6,446 bases of DNA from NCBI GenBank assembly GCA_016209725.1, contig JACQVO010000085.1, positions 1 through 6,446 on the forward strand, written 5' to 3'. This stretch comes from Candidatus Methylomirabilota bacterium. GTDB lineage: Bacteria > Methylomirabilota > Methylomirabilia > Methylomirabilales > 2-02-FULL-66-22. The position numbers were made by a program, and so were the translations under genes. Below, piece after piece: positions 1 to 6,135 of the stretch. Position 1 is the first letter of the stretch. Each line of letters begins with the position of its first letter. The notes below the pieces were generated by a model that did no database searches, had not been told where the DNA came from, and saw only the letters and a list, made by a program, of their open reading frames with translations.

Positions 1-245
1 ACCTTGGCCACGAGGTAGCGGTCGCCCAGATCCACCACGGCGGCGTCTTCGCCCACTCGCGGGCCCATGAGGACGCGGGGATCGCGGATGTCGCAGGCGC
101 GGAAGAGCCGGTCCAGGACCTCCAGGGGCGGCTTCCCCAGGCGGAGGCCTGCCTGCGTCCCGCGGACAGGCAGGCCTGCCTGCCCGCCTCTGGCGGACGC
201 ACGCAGGCGCGGGGAGAGGGCGGAGCGATCGGATTCAGAACTCAT
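1..245 (-). CDS. AIR synthase / HypE / ThiL-superfamily protein, N-terminal part (truncated by window edge)
   Basis: An open frame runs from an ATG at 245-243 off the left edge, giving 81 codons. The conserved part is residues 37-82: after LGKPPLEVLDRL comes DPRVLMGPRVGEDAAVVDLG, then DRYLVAK. The G-E-D-A-A-V stretch (residues 65-70) matches the N-terminal glycine/acidic motif of the PurM/HypE/ThiL/SelD superfamily, which binds Mg-ATP and phosphorylates or dehydrates carbonyl or amide substrates. Which member this is cannot be told, because the diagnostic C-terminal half is missing. HypE-like proteins without a hydrogenase context are common, so no hydrogenase role is claimed. The start overlaps the stop of the M50 gene by 11 bp and has no visible Shine-Dalgarno, which points to translational coupling. 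Residues about 15-36 are encoded by a palindromic repeat and are probably not part of the fold. Confidence 0.75.
   Translation of the reverse strand, partial: MSSESDRSALSPRLRASARGGQAGLPVRGTQAGLRLGKPPLEVLDRLFRACDIRDPRVLMGPRVGEDAAVVDLGDRYLVAK
145..208. repeat. Palindrome-rich GC repeat inside the 5' coding region of the AIR-synthase-like gene
   Basis: The segment holds a perfect 16-bp palindrome at 167-182 (CAGGCAGGCCTGCCTG). An 11-bp inverted pair, 145-155 against 167-177, and an 8-bp inverted pair, 151-158 (GCCTGCGT) against 201-208 (ACGCAGGC), are also present. A 12-bp direct repeat (AGGCCTGCCTGC) occurs at 145-156 and 172-183, 27 bp or nine codons apart, so the encoded peptide contains QAGL twice. 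This density of nested inverted repeats is far above what the neighbouring coding DNA shows. It looks like a small REP-like or MITE-like dispersed element that entered the coding sequence without breaking the frame. Copy number in the genome cannot be seen here. Confidence 0.7.
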
Positions 246-1335
246 AGACGGCGAAGGGCAGCGGCGTGATCAGGGCCACGAGCAAGCCCAGGGCGATGAG
301 GGCGAGGACCCGCCGTGGTGCGTCCAGTGGGGTCAGATCGTCGAGGGGCGGCGGGTGACGGAGGCCCAAGCCCACGGCGAGGGCGACCCACACCAGCCAG
401 CCTTGCCAGCGCGTGATCAGAAACAACAGACCCAGGACCCCCAGGAAGAGCCAGACGATCATCCGGTGGCCGCGGCCCAGCACGGCGTAGACGATGTGGC
501 CACCGTCAAGCTGGGAAAGCGGCATGAGATTCAGGGCCGTGACGAAGAAGCCCAACCAGCCGGCCAAGGCCATGGGATGGAGGATGACGTCGAAGCCCTC
601 CGGGATCGGGCCCTTCACCAGCCACTTCAGGAACAGGTACGCCAGCGAGTTGCCCTCCTGCAGGACGATGCCCGAGGGCGGCTTCACGGGGGAGAGGAGA
701 AGCCCGATGACCAGCACCGGCACAGCCAGAACCAGGCCCAGGAGGGGGCCGGCGATCCCGATGTCGAACAGGACCTTCCGGTTGGGGATGGGCGAGCGCA
801 TGCGGATGATGGCACCCATCGTCCCCATGGGGGGGAGCGGCAGTGGGACGAAGTAGGGCAGGCTCACCTGGACGCCGTACGCCCGCGCCGTGAGGTAGTG
901 GCCCAGCTCGTGGAAGCCGAGGATGAGGAGGAGGCTGGCCGAGAATGGCAGGCCCAGAACGAGCGTGGTCGGGTCCGCCAAGGGCTGCGCCCCCTCCATC
1001 ATCGCCCCCACGAAAAGCGTCGTGATCAGGGTCGCCAGAAACAGGACCAAGTTCAGTGGCCAGCCCTTCCACGCGGCCCCTTGTCCGGCCGGGGGCGAGG
1101 GCAGGCGGATCAGGGTGATCTCCTCCGGGCTCCGGATCATGGGCACATACCCATAGGGCTCGATCCGCGGCGTGAGGAGCGACATCGCCTCCTCCGGCGG
1201 GACCAGCAGGCGCCCGCGGAATCGGACCATGCCGTCTCCGCCCAAGGCGGACCATCCCTCGATGGCGAAGACCCCGACCATCTCCCGTCCGAGGACGAAA
1301 GGCCACGGCTCCATGGATGAGACCCAGCCAGGCAT
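235..1335 (-). CDS. M50-family (site-2-protease-like) membrane zinc metalloprotease
   Basis: The 366-residue protein carries both M50 hallmarks. One is HELGH (residues 142-146, zinc ligands H142 and H146, catalytic E143) inside a hydrophobic helix. The other is NLMPLSQLDGGH (269-280), where D277 is the third ligand. About six hydrophobic segments are visible: near 94-111, 130-150, 190-214, 252-272, 291-325 and 343-362. Such enzymes cut substrates within the membrane, for example anti-sigma factors. This one has no PDZ domain. Instead it has an N-terminal soluble domain of about 80 residues resembling the extension of EGY-type S2P homologues. The ATG at 1335 is preceded by AGGA at 7 nt. It follows the acylase after a 219-bp gap and overlaps the AIR-synthase-like gene. 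The substrate is unknown; no sigma/anti-sigma pair is adjacent. Family assignment is secure. Confidence 0.93.
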   Translation of the reverse strand: MPGWVSSMEPWPFVLGREMVGVFAIEGWSALGGDGMVRFRGRLLVPPEEAMSLLTPRIEPYGYVPMIRSPEEITLIRLPSPPAGQGAAWKGWPLNLVLFLATLITTLFVGAMMEGAQPLADPTTLVLGLPFSASLLLILGFHELGHYLTARAYGVQVSLPYFVPLPLPPMGTMGAIIRMRSPIPNRKVLFDIGIAGPLLGLVLAVPVLVIGLLLSPVKPPSGIVLQEGNSLAYLFLKWLVKGPIPEGFDVILHPMALAGWLGFFVTALNLMPLSQLDGGHIVYAVLGRGHRMIVWLFLGVLGLLFLITRWQGWLVWVALAVGLGLRHPPPLDDLTPLDAPRRVLALIALGLLVALITPLPFAVYEF

Positions 1336-1341
1336 GATGCT

Positions 1342-1347
1342 ATCCTA
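1342..1347 (-). promoter_or_regulatory. Shine-Dalgarno of the M50 gene, or an overlapping -10-like hexamer
   Basis: On the minus strand TAGGAT lies here. Read as a ribosome site, AGGA (1343-1346) sits 7 nt before the ATG and supports that start. Read as a promoter, TAGGAT matches four of six -10 positions with a weak TTCCGG 16 bp upstream, and it would put +1 at the A of the ATG, giving a leaderless message. The ribosome-site reading is the simpler one. Confidence 0.45.
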
Positions 1348-1390
1348 ACACACCAGGGTGCAGCCGGAACCACCCAGGACGGAGTGTGAC

Positions 1391-1486
1391 GAATATCGAA
1401 CGCCGAATGTTGAATGATGAATGTCGAAGGTCTCCTTTCTCCGCGACCGCATCCCCTCCTCCTTCGTCATTCGACATTCGACATTT
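1391..1486. repeat. Heptamer-built inverted repeat in the acylase-M50 intergenic gap
   Basis: Positions 1391-1432 are six contiguous 7-bp units that all begin GAA (consensus GAATGTC). Positions 1459-1486 carry four units of the same family in the opposite orientation (consensus GACATTC). The two arms pair as an imperfect 25-bp inverted repeat, 1406-1430 against 1461-1485, with 21 of 25 positions complementary and a loop of 30 nt. The arms are markedly richer in A and T than the flanks. Similar GAATGTC-type intergenic repeats are familiar from genomes of uncultivated bacteria. It has no T-tract and is not a standard terminator, although a transcript through the gap could fold. The rest of 1336-1554 shows no gene. 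Confidence 0.8.
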
Positions 1487-1554
1487 CCTCCGGGACCGGT
1501 ACGCGCCCGCAGCGCGTCCGAGCCCGATAAACTCTCGCACCGATTCGGGGGCGG

Positions 1555-3993
1555 TTATACCACGCAAGCCGCGGGGGCGCAATCGGGCGCCGGCTCCGGC
1601 ACCAGGTGCAGCACGACCCCAGCCTGGGCCTCCGCCAGGGACTGGAGGCGCATGGGCCGGTACTCCCCCCGCAACCAGAGCGCAATCTGGTCGTCGTAGT
1701 GCGGCGAGAGCGGGTCGCCCGAGACGCCGCCCGCCACGATCCAGCGTGACCGCTCCGGATCCGAGAGATCCACGATCTGTCGGTAGCTCGGCCCCACGAT
1801 GACGCCGAAGGGCTCGGTCAGGGGAAACGCCCCCAGATTCACCGTCATCCCGTCGCCCGGTCGCGGGAACGGCCCCCGGTTGAGATCCAGGAGCCAGGCC
1901 AGCGCGCGCGCCGCCAGCCCTTTCCCCCGGCCGAGGCCGTGGAAGAACGTGAGCGTGTGGAGCATCCCCCACTGCCACTGCGCAGGATCCGTCCCCAGCC
2001 GGATCGTCGCCCGACGCCATGCCGCGGTGAGACACGCCTCCACCGTCGCCGGCATCCCGTTCGGAAACCAGGTCCCATCCTGTATGAGCAGGGCCGCATC
2101 TGCGGCCGGGACCGCGAGGTGGAGCGTCGAGAAGTACCGGCGGAAGACTCCCGGCGCCTGCCGCTCCATGGCCGGCCGGAAGCAGCGCTGCAGCAGCTCC
2201 TGGTAGAACAGGTGGTACAGGGCGGCGGCAGCGCTGTCCGCCAGCATCCGGCAATCCCAGTCGAGCAGGAGGGAGGCCGCCCGCCGGGCATCGGGATCGA
2301 TCAGGGCGTCGGCCACTGGTCGCACCAGGTGTGTGACGACGCCGGCCGCCTGCAGCGAGAGGACATCGGCCTGGATCCGCGCCATGTCCTCGACCCCCGC
2401 GTGGCGGACCTGGCTCAGGAGGTGTGTGATCCGCGTGGCGCGATAGGGGGGCTCCCAGAAGCCGCCGGCGATGGTGGGCGGCAGCTCGGGGCCGACTCGA
2501 TTGTTGGCCGTGGCCAGAAACCCGTCCGGGGGATTGATACTCTTCGGCAACTCCGCCCACGTCAGGTAGCCCTCCCAGGCATGGGCAGGTGACGCCCCGT
2601 CCGGGATGACGGGGCGCTCCCCGGTCCAGGATCGCCGGGGAATCTTCCCGGCACAGAAGTAGGCGATGGTCCCCTCCCGGTCGGCCACCACGACGTTCTG
2701 GGCGGGGAGCGCAAAGTCCTCCAGCGCCTTTTCGAACTCGCCGACGTTCGCGGCGCGATTGATCCCCAGCAGGGCCTCCAGTCCCCGCCACGGCTCCAGC
2801 CCGACCCAGCGGAAGGAGGTCGGAGGGGCATCCCCCTCCGGGGGCAGCAGCGGGCACAGGACGCCCTCGTGGCGCACGAAACGAAGCGCGCGCCGCGCGG
2901 GATCGCGGCGGCCGCGGACCCGGAACTCCGCCTCCACGACCTCGACGGGATGCCAGATGGTGTCGCGCAGATACTGTGTGCGCGACGGGTCCAGTGTCTC
3001 CCGGTAATAATCCCCATCGTCCGCCATCACGGCGGTGAAGCCCCAGGCCAGATGCTCATTCCGCCCGATGAGAACGGCCGGGATCCCGGGCATGGTCCCG
3101 CCGACCACCCGGCGGTCCGGCCCGTGGAGCGCGACCGGATACCAGAGCGCCGGCAGGCCGAAGAAAAGGTGCGGATCATTACAGAGCAGGGGCTTCCCGG
3201 AGGCCGTCCGCCGGCCGCTGACCACCCAACTATTGCTCCCCGCCCCCGGCCCCGCCAGGCCCAGGGCCAGCCGGGCCAAGACATCCAGACTGGCCGGCGA
3301 TGGCGGCACGCGGCTGCCGACGATGCAGGGAGCGTGGGAGAGATCCGGCGGGAGGAGTGGACGCAGCCGGGCGTCGGCCGCCAAGGCGGCGAGAATCGGT
3401 TTGGCGGGAAAAGCCAGGGAGAGGAGCCAGCCGATCAACTTGCCGATCGCGAACGTATCTTCGGGCCTCCAGGGTTCGGGAGCGCTTCCGTTGAGGACGA
3501 ATTCGGGCGGAAGGCCTGCGGGACCGCATCGCTCGAGGCAGGCGTTCACCCCTGCGGCGAAGCCCTCGCTGGCAGCCGCCCCCTCCTGGCCCAGGAGCGA
3601 CCGCTCCGCGCGTCCCACCTCGTACATCCTGAGACTCCGATAGTGTTGATCCACCGCCAGGACCGTTTTCCCCGGCAGATGCAGACTCGTGCCTCCGAGG
3701 GGGCGATCCCCCATGAGTTCCCCCAGGTGCCCACCCGCCAGGTGGCGGAGCGTCTCCATCTGCCAGAGCCGATCCTGCGCCATGGCCAGGCCCAGGCCGA
3801 AGGCCAGATCCCCGGGCGCCTCGGCGTAGATTTGGGGAACGCCCACCTCGTCGCGGCAGATCCAGACCTCGCCGCTGAGGCCCGGGAGGCGAAGCGTGCG
3901 GGGGCCCTCTCGCCGGGGTATGCGGCGACCTTGGAGCTTCCGCCACAGGGCCGAGATCACGAGCCCTGTGCACGCGAGGAGAGGTCGAGGCAT
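1555..3993 (-). CDS. Penicillin acylase (S45) family Ntn hydrolase
   Basis: The 812-residue proenzyme has the S45 layout. An A-chain region (about 33-230) begins with GEVWICRDEVGVPQIYAEAP and contains the usual GLGLAMAQDRLWQME segment. The autoprocessing site is GAG followed by SNSWVVSG, with S253 expected as the new N-terminal nucleophile of the B chain. The B chain then shows CNDPHL (271-276), an acidic metal-site-like stretch MADDGDYY (323-330) and FLATANNRVG (492-501), whose Asn pair matches the oxyanion-hole asparagine of penicillin G acylase. Family members hydrolyse amide bonds of beta-lactams, acyl-homoserine lactones or acylated siderophore precursors (PvdQ); the substrate here cannot be read from sequence. 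Active forms are usually periplasmic, but the N-terminus (one Arg, then LLACTGLVISALW) is a weak export signal without a clear cleavage site. The gene starts 7 nt after the second tonB-like stop. Confidence 0.93.
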   Translation of the reverse strand: MPRPLLACTGLVISALWRKLQGRRIPRREGPRTLRLPGLSGEVWICRDEVGVPQIYAEAPGDLAFGLGLAMAQDRLWQMETLRHLAGGHLGELMGDRPLGGTSLHLPGKTVLAVDQHYRSLRMYEVGRAERSLLGQEGAAASEGFAAGVNACLERCGPAGLPPEFVLNGSAPEPWRPEDTFAIGKLIGWLLSLAFPAKPILAALAADARLRPLLPPDLSHAPCIVGSRVPPSPASLDVLARLALGLAGPGAGSNSWVVSGRRTASGKPLLCNDPHLFFGLPALWYPVALHGPDRRVVGGTMPGIPAVLIGRNEHLAWGFTAVMADDGDYYRETLDPSRTQYLRDTIWHPVEVVEAEFRVRGRRDPARRALRFVRHEGVLCPLLPPEGDAPPTSFRWVGLEPWRGLEALLGINRAANVGEFEKALEDFALPAQNVVVADREGTIAYFCAGKIPRRSWTGERPVIPDGASPAHAWEGYLTWAELPKSINPPDGFLATANNRVGPELPPTIAGGFWEPPYRATRITHLLSQVRHAGVEDMARIQADVLSLQAAGVVTHLVRPVADALIDPDARRAASLLLDWDCRMLADSAAAALYHLFYQELLQRCFRPAMERQAPGVFRRYFSTLHLAVPAADAALLIQDGTWFPNGMPATVEACLTAAWRRATIRLGTDPAQWQWGMLHTLTFFHGLGRGKGLAARALAWLLDLNRGPFPRPGDGMTVNLGAFPLTEPFGVIVGPSYRQIVDLSDPERSRWIVAGGVSGDPLSPHYDDQIALWLRGEYRPMRLQSLAEAQAGVVLHLVPEPAPDCAPAACVV

Positions 3994-4000
3994 GGGAGGA

Positions 4001-4948
4001 TCAGTTCCTTCGGAAGCGGCGCGGCAGGTTGTAGTGGAACGAGGCCCGGATGTTCAAAGCCTCACGACCCATCTCGGGCGGGAACGGTTCGAAGGGCGCG
4101 GCGAGCTTCACCGCCCGGAGCGCTTCCTCGTCCAGGATCGGATATCCGGAGCTCTGGACGAGGCGGATGTACGTCAGGCTCCCCGCCTCGTTCAGGGTGA
4201 ACACCATGAGCAGCTCCCCGCCGATGCCATGCCGGATGGCTTCCTCGGGATACTCCCATACCCGTTGGACGCGTCGTTTCAGCCGGCCCAGGTAGTCGAC
4301 AAATTGCTCCTCCTGGCTGTCCAGGCTGACAGTGCGCTTGGCGCTTCCGGCGAGGTCGCCCGTCAGGCCCGAGCCCAGGCCCGCGATCTGTTCCCGCAGC
4401 GAGGGCCGCGCCGGCCCTGCGGGAGGCGGCGATCCCTTGCCCCCGGGGAGGGACGGCGCTGCTGGTGGCGGTCCGCCCAGGATGAGGCCTCCACGCTCAG
4501 GCGCCGCGGGAGCCGGCGCCGTCGGAGCCGGCATTTCGCGGGGAAGTTCGGGTGCCTTCTCGATACGTGGAGCGGCCGGCCCGGGCAAGGGTGGAGCAGC
4601 CACCTGGGCGGGTGGGGCCGGCTTCTCGGGCACCAGTGGCCTATCGGGAGCCGGGATCGGGCGAGGAGCCAACCTTTCCGTCACCGTCGGCGGTTGGGGC
4701 CTTGCCGCCTGACTGCCTGGGCGGGGAACTTCAACCGGTGCGCGTCCTGCCTTTGGAGAGGCCTGAACAGGAGGCAGCGGCGCCTGCGGTTCCACCTGAG
4801 GCGCCGGGGGCGCCAGGATCCGGACGCGGAGGGGCTTGTCCGGGAACCCAGGCGGCCTGGATGCCACCAGCATGAGCAGCCCCAGGAGTCCCGCGTGGGC
4901 CAGGACCGACAGCGTGACGCTCTTGCGAAGGATCGATCGCGTTCTCAC
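4001..4948 (-). CDS. TonB-family energy transducer, Pro/Ala-rich spacer (second of tandem pair)
   Basis: The 315-residue protein has a basic N-terminus (MRTRSILRK), one membrane helix (about 10-29), a Pro/Ala-rich periplasmic spacer (32-180) and a TonB C-terminal domain (about 213-306). That domain contains WEYPEEAIRHGIGG and QSSGYPILDEEALRAV, which are family signatures. S14 and H18 form the SxxxH motif of the TonB/TolA helix that contacts ExbB/ExbD or TolQ/TolR, so the protein should use proton-motive force to open outer-membrane receptors. The start is GTG at 4948; an in-frame TGA two codons upstream rules out a longer form, and no good Shine-Dalgarno is visible. A strong promoter lies 65-93 bp upstream, and the acylase start follows the stop by 7 nt. 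TolA-like or other envelope roles are possible alternatives. Confidence 0.88.
   Translation of the reverse strand: MRTRSILRKSVTLSVLAHAGLLGLLMLVASRPPGFPDKPLRVRILAPPAPQVEPQAPLPPVQASPKAGRAPVEVPRPGSQAARPQPPTVTERLAPRPIPAPDRPLVPEKPAPPAQVAAPPLPGPAAPRIEKAPELPREMPAPTAPAPAAPERGGLILGGPPPAAPSLPGGKGSPPPAGPARPSLREQIAGLGSGLTGDLAGSAKRTVSLDSQEEQFVDYLGRLKRRVQRVWEYPEEAIRHGIGGELLMVFTLNEAGSLTYIRLVQSSGYPILDEEALRAVKLAAPFEPFPPEMGREALNIRASFHYNLPRRFRRN
4005..4010 (-). promoter_or_regulatory. Shine-Dalgarno for the acylase within the tonB-like 3' end
   Basis: AAGGAA on the minus strand forms part of the last codons (Arg-Asn) of the tonB-like gene and lies 11 nt before the acylase ATG at 3993. The spacing is slightly long, but no competing start lies nearby. 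It supports the chosen start and translational coupling of the two genes. Confidence 0.55.
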
Positions 4949-4959
4949 GATTCACGATT
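4946..4959. repeat. Perfect 7-bp tandem duplication over the GTG start
   Basis: CACGATT occurs twice in direct succession (4946-4952 and 4953-4959). On the minus strand each copy supplies a GTG: 4948 is the start of the tonB-like gene, and the one at 4955 is out of frame with it. The unit length equals that of the two heptamer repeats elsewhere in the window, though the unit itself differs. Confidence 0.6.
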
Positions 4960-4961
4960 GC

Positions 4962-5000
4962 GCGCGGAGAGTGGGATCCCTCGGGATCCGGGAGCCGCGC
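4962..5000 (-). other. Two-tier inverted repeat in the 5' leader of the second tonB-like gene
   Basis: An inner stem pairs GGATCC at 4974-4979 with GGATCC at 4984-4989 around a 4-nt loop. An outer stem pairs 4962-4967 (GCGCGG) with 4995-5000 (CCGCGC). The structure sits just downstream of the predicted transcription start (about 5006) and ends 13 nt before the GTG codon. It could affect translation or early elongation. There is no T-tract, so it is not a normal terminator. It matches no riboswitch I recognise. Confidence 0.4.
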
Positions 5001-5012
5001 ACCCTGTTCGGG

Positions 5013-5041
5013 ATTATAAGCAACCGGAGAGTGGCCGACAA
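5013..5041 (-). promoter_or_regulatory. Sigma70-type promoter driving the second tonB-like gene and acylase
   Basis: On the minus strand a perfect -10 hexamer, TATAAT (5013-5018), is preceded by TTGTCG (5036-5041, four of six -35 positions) with the ideal 17-bp spacer. Transcription would start near 5006, leaving a leader of about 58 nt before the GTG at 4948. It lies fully within the 142-bp gap between the two tonB-like genes, in DNA that is otherwise GC-rich, so a chance TATAAT is less likely. It makes the downstream genes separately expressible from the receptor and first tonB-like gene. Confidence 0.7.
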
Positions 5042-5090
5042 GCGGATTTGGCCTCCGGGGTGAGGGATCTGGCGCGAATCCGACCTCGAT

Positions 5091-6092
5091 TTACGGATCG
5101 AGGTGGTAGGAGAGGGGAAGGCGAATCCAGCCGCGGACGGGGGGGTAGGGGGCGGCGCGTCGGATCGTCTGCTGGGAGGCCTGGTCCAGGATCGGGAATC
5201 CCGATGAGCGCAGGATCTCCATGGCTTCGACCGATCCATCGGCGGCGATGCGGAAGCGAAGCTCCACGGTTCCCTGGATCCCCTCGCGGCGGGCAGCGTC
5301 GGGGTAAATCTTGGCCTGCTCGATCCGGCGGCGGATGCTCCGGAGGAGGTCGGCGACACCGCCACCATCCCCGGCTCCGCCCACCCCCCCTCGTGAGGCG
5401 ATCCCTACCCCGCCACCGCCGGCTCTTCCTGAGCCGCCAAGTCCTTCCGTTCCGGTCCCGCCTCCTCGGGGGCCGCCACCGCCGGCGCCGATTCCCCGGT
5501 CGGCGGCCCCGAGGCCCGCTCCTTCCGTCCCGCTCCCACCGGCTCCCGGCGGCATCAGGAAGATTCCCCTGCCTGTCGGCTCGCGATGGGTTGCCACAGG
5601 CACCGGCTCGGACTCAGCCCGTGGTGCCGGGGTGTTGGGAGTCTCCCCGGCCGACCCTGATGGTGGGAGGGAGGACCGGACGCCAGCTTCGCCTGCGGGC
5701 CCTGCCGGCGGGTTCGATTTCCCGCCGCTCGGGGAGCCATCGCGGGCATCCTCAGGCTCGGCAACAACCGCGGCCACCTCGGGGGGTACCTGCTCGGAGC
5801 GACCCGGAATCTCCGGGGGCTGCTCGGTCGGTCGCTCCGCGGCCGGTGCAGGGGCGGGCATGGGAGCCGGTTGGGCAACTCGCGAAGACTTAGCCGCGCC
5901 CGGAGGCGGCGCCGGCACGGCCCGGATCTCCGTGACGAGCCGCGCCCGGAGACTCGCGGGTGCCCTGGCAGCGAAACCGACCAGGGAGGTGAGCGCCACG
6001 AGGAGGAGCCCGTGAAGGAGGCCTGATGCGGCCACCCACCCGGCCCAGCGTCCTCCCAGATGGCCACGCTTACATCTCCGTGCCCGCTCCAC
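5091..6092 (-). CDS. TonB-family energy transducer with Gly-rich spacer (first of tandem pair)
   Basis: The 333-residue protein has a basic N-terminus, one membrane helix (about 17-40), a spacer that is Pro/Ala-rich up to about residue 165 and then strongly Gly-rich (about 183-246), and a TonB C-terminal domain (about 247-331). The C-terminal domain shows IYPDAARREGIQGTVELRF and RSSGFPILDQASQQTIRRA, standard TonB_C signatures. S23 and H27 give the SxxxH motif of helices that couple to ExbB/ExbD. The GTG start at 6092 is chosen for its GGGAG Shine-Dalgarno at 6 nt spacing and because it includes the complete basic N-terminus and helix. It lies 130 bp downstream of the receptor stop, so it probably serves that receptor. 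The Gly-rich spacer is unlike the Pro-rich rod of well-studied TonB proteins. Similarity to the second copy is confined to the architecture and the C-terminal domain. Confidence 0.87.
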   Translation of the reverse strand: MERARRCKRGHLGGRWAGWVAASGLLHGLLLVALTSLVGFAARAPASLRARLVTEIRAVPAPPPGAAKSSRVAQPAPMPAPAPAAERPTEQPPEIPGRSEQVPPEVAAVVAEPEDARDGSPSGGKSNPPAGPAGEAGVRSSLPPSGSAGETPNTPAPRAESEPVPVATHREPTGRGIFLMPPGAGGSGTEGAGLGAADRGIGAGGGGPRGGGTGTEGLGGSGRAGGGGVGIASRGGVGGAGDGGGVADLLRSIRRRIEQAKIYPDAARREGIQGTVELRFRIAADGSVEAMEILRSSGFPILDQASQQTIRRAAPYPPVRGWIRLPLSYHLDP

Positions 6093-6098
6093 AGTCCG

Positions 6099-6103
6099 CT
6101 CCC
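6099..6103 (-). promoter_or_regulatory. Shine-Dalgarno deciding the GTG start of the first tonB-like gene
   Basis: GGGAG on the minus strand lies 6 nt before the GTG at 6092-6090. No ATG or GTG in the same frame lies close upstream, so this site supports the non-ATG start. Confidence 0.55.
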
Positions 6104-6135
6104 GGTCGGTCGCAACCGAAATATGGAACCCGGTT

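Noticed and set aside
67..1320. Long plus-strand open frame of 417 codons opposite the M50 gene
   Set aside because: Its protein is a Gln/Arg/Asp/Gly-rich low-complexity string with no recognisable domain, and the opposite strand encodes a clear M50 protease. It is an antisense shadow caused by high GC.
1486..1554. Rho-independent terminator after the acylase
   Set aside because: Only short GC-rich pairings are present and no T-run follows on the minus strand.
1340..2857. Minus-strand open frame of 505 codons overlapping the acylase 3' half
   Set aside because: It is in a different frame from the acylase, has Arg/Pro/Gly-rich composition, and runs through the heptamer repeat region. No domain is visible.
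3965..3993. Lipobox-like LLAC at residues 5-8 of the acylase
   Set aside because: A signal peptide of seven residues is too short for lipoprotein processing, and the sequence after the Cys is the hydrophobic run itself.
2869..4200. Plus-strand open frame of 443 codons opposite the acylase
   Set aside because: Low-complexity composition and no motif. The minus strand carries the complete acylase with its catalytic Ser and Asn motifs.
3896..5893. Plus-strand open frame of 665 codons spanning the TonB genes
   Set aside because: It crosses two genes and their promoter gap on the other strand and is Arg/Pro/Gly-rich without motifs. It mirrors the Pro/Gly-rich spacers.
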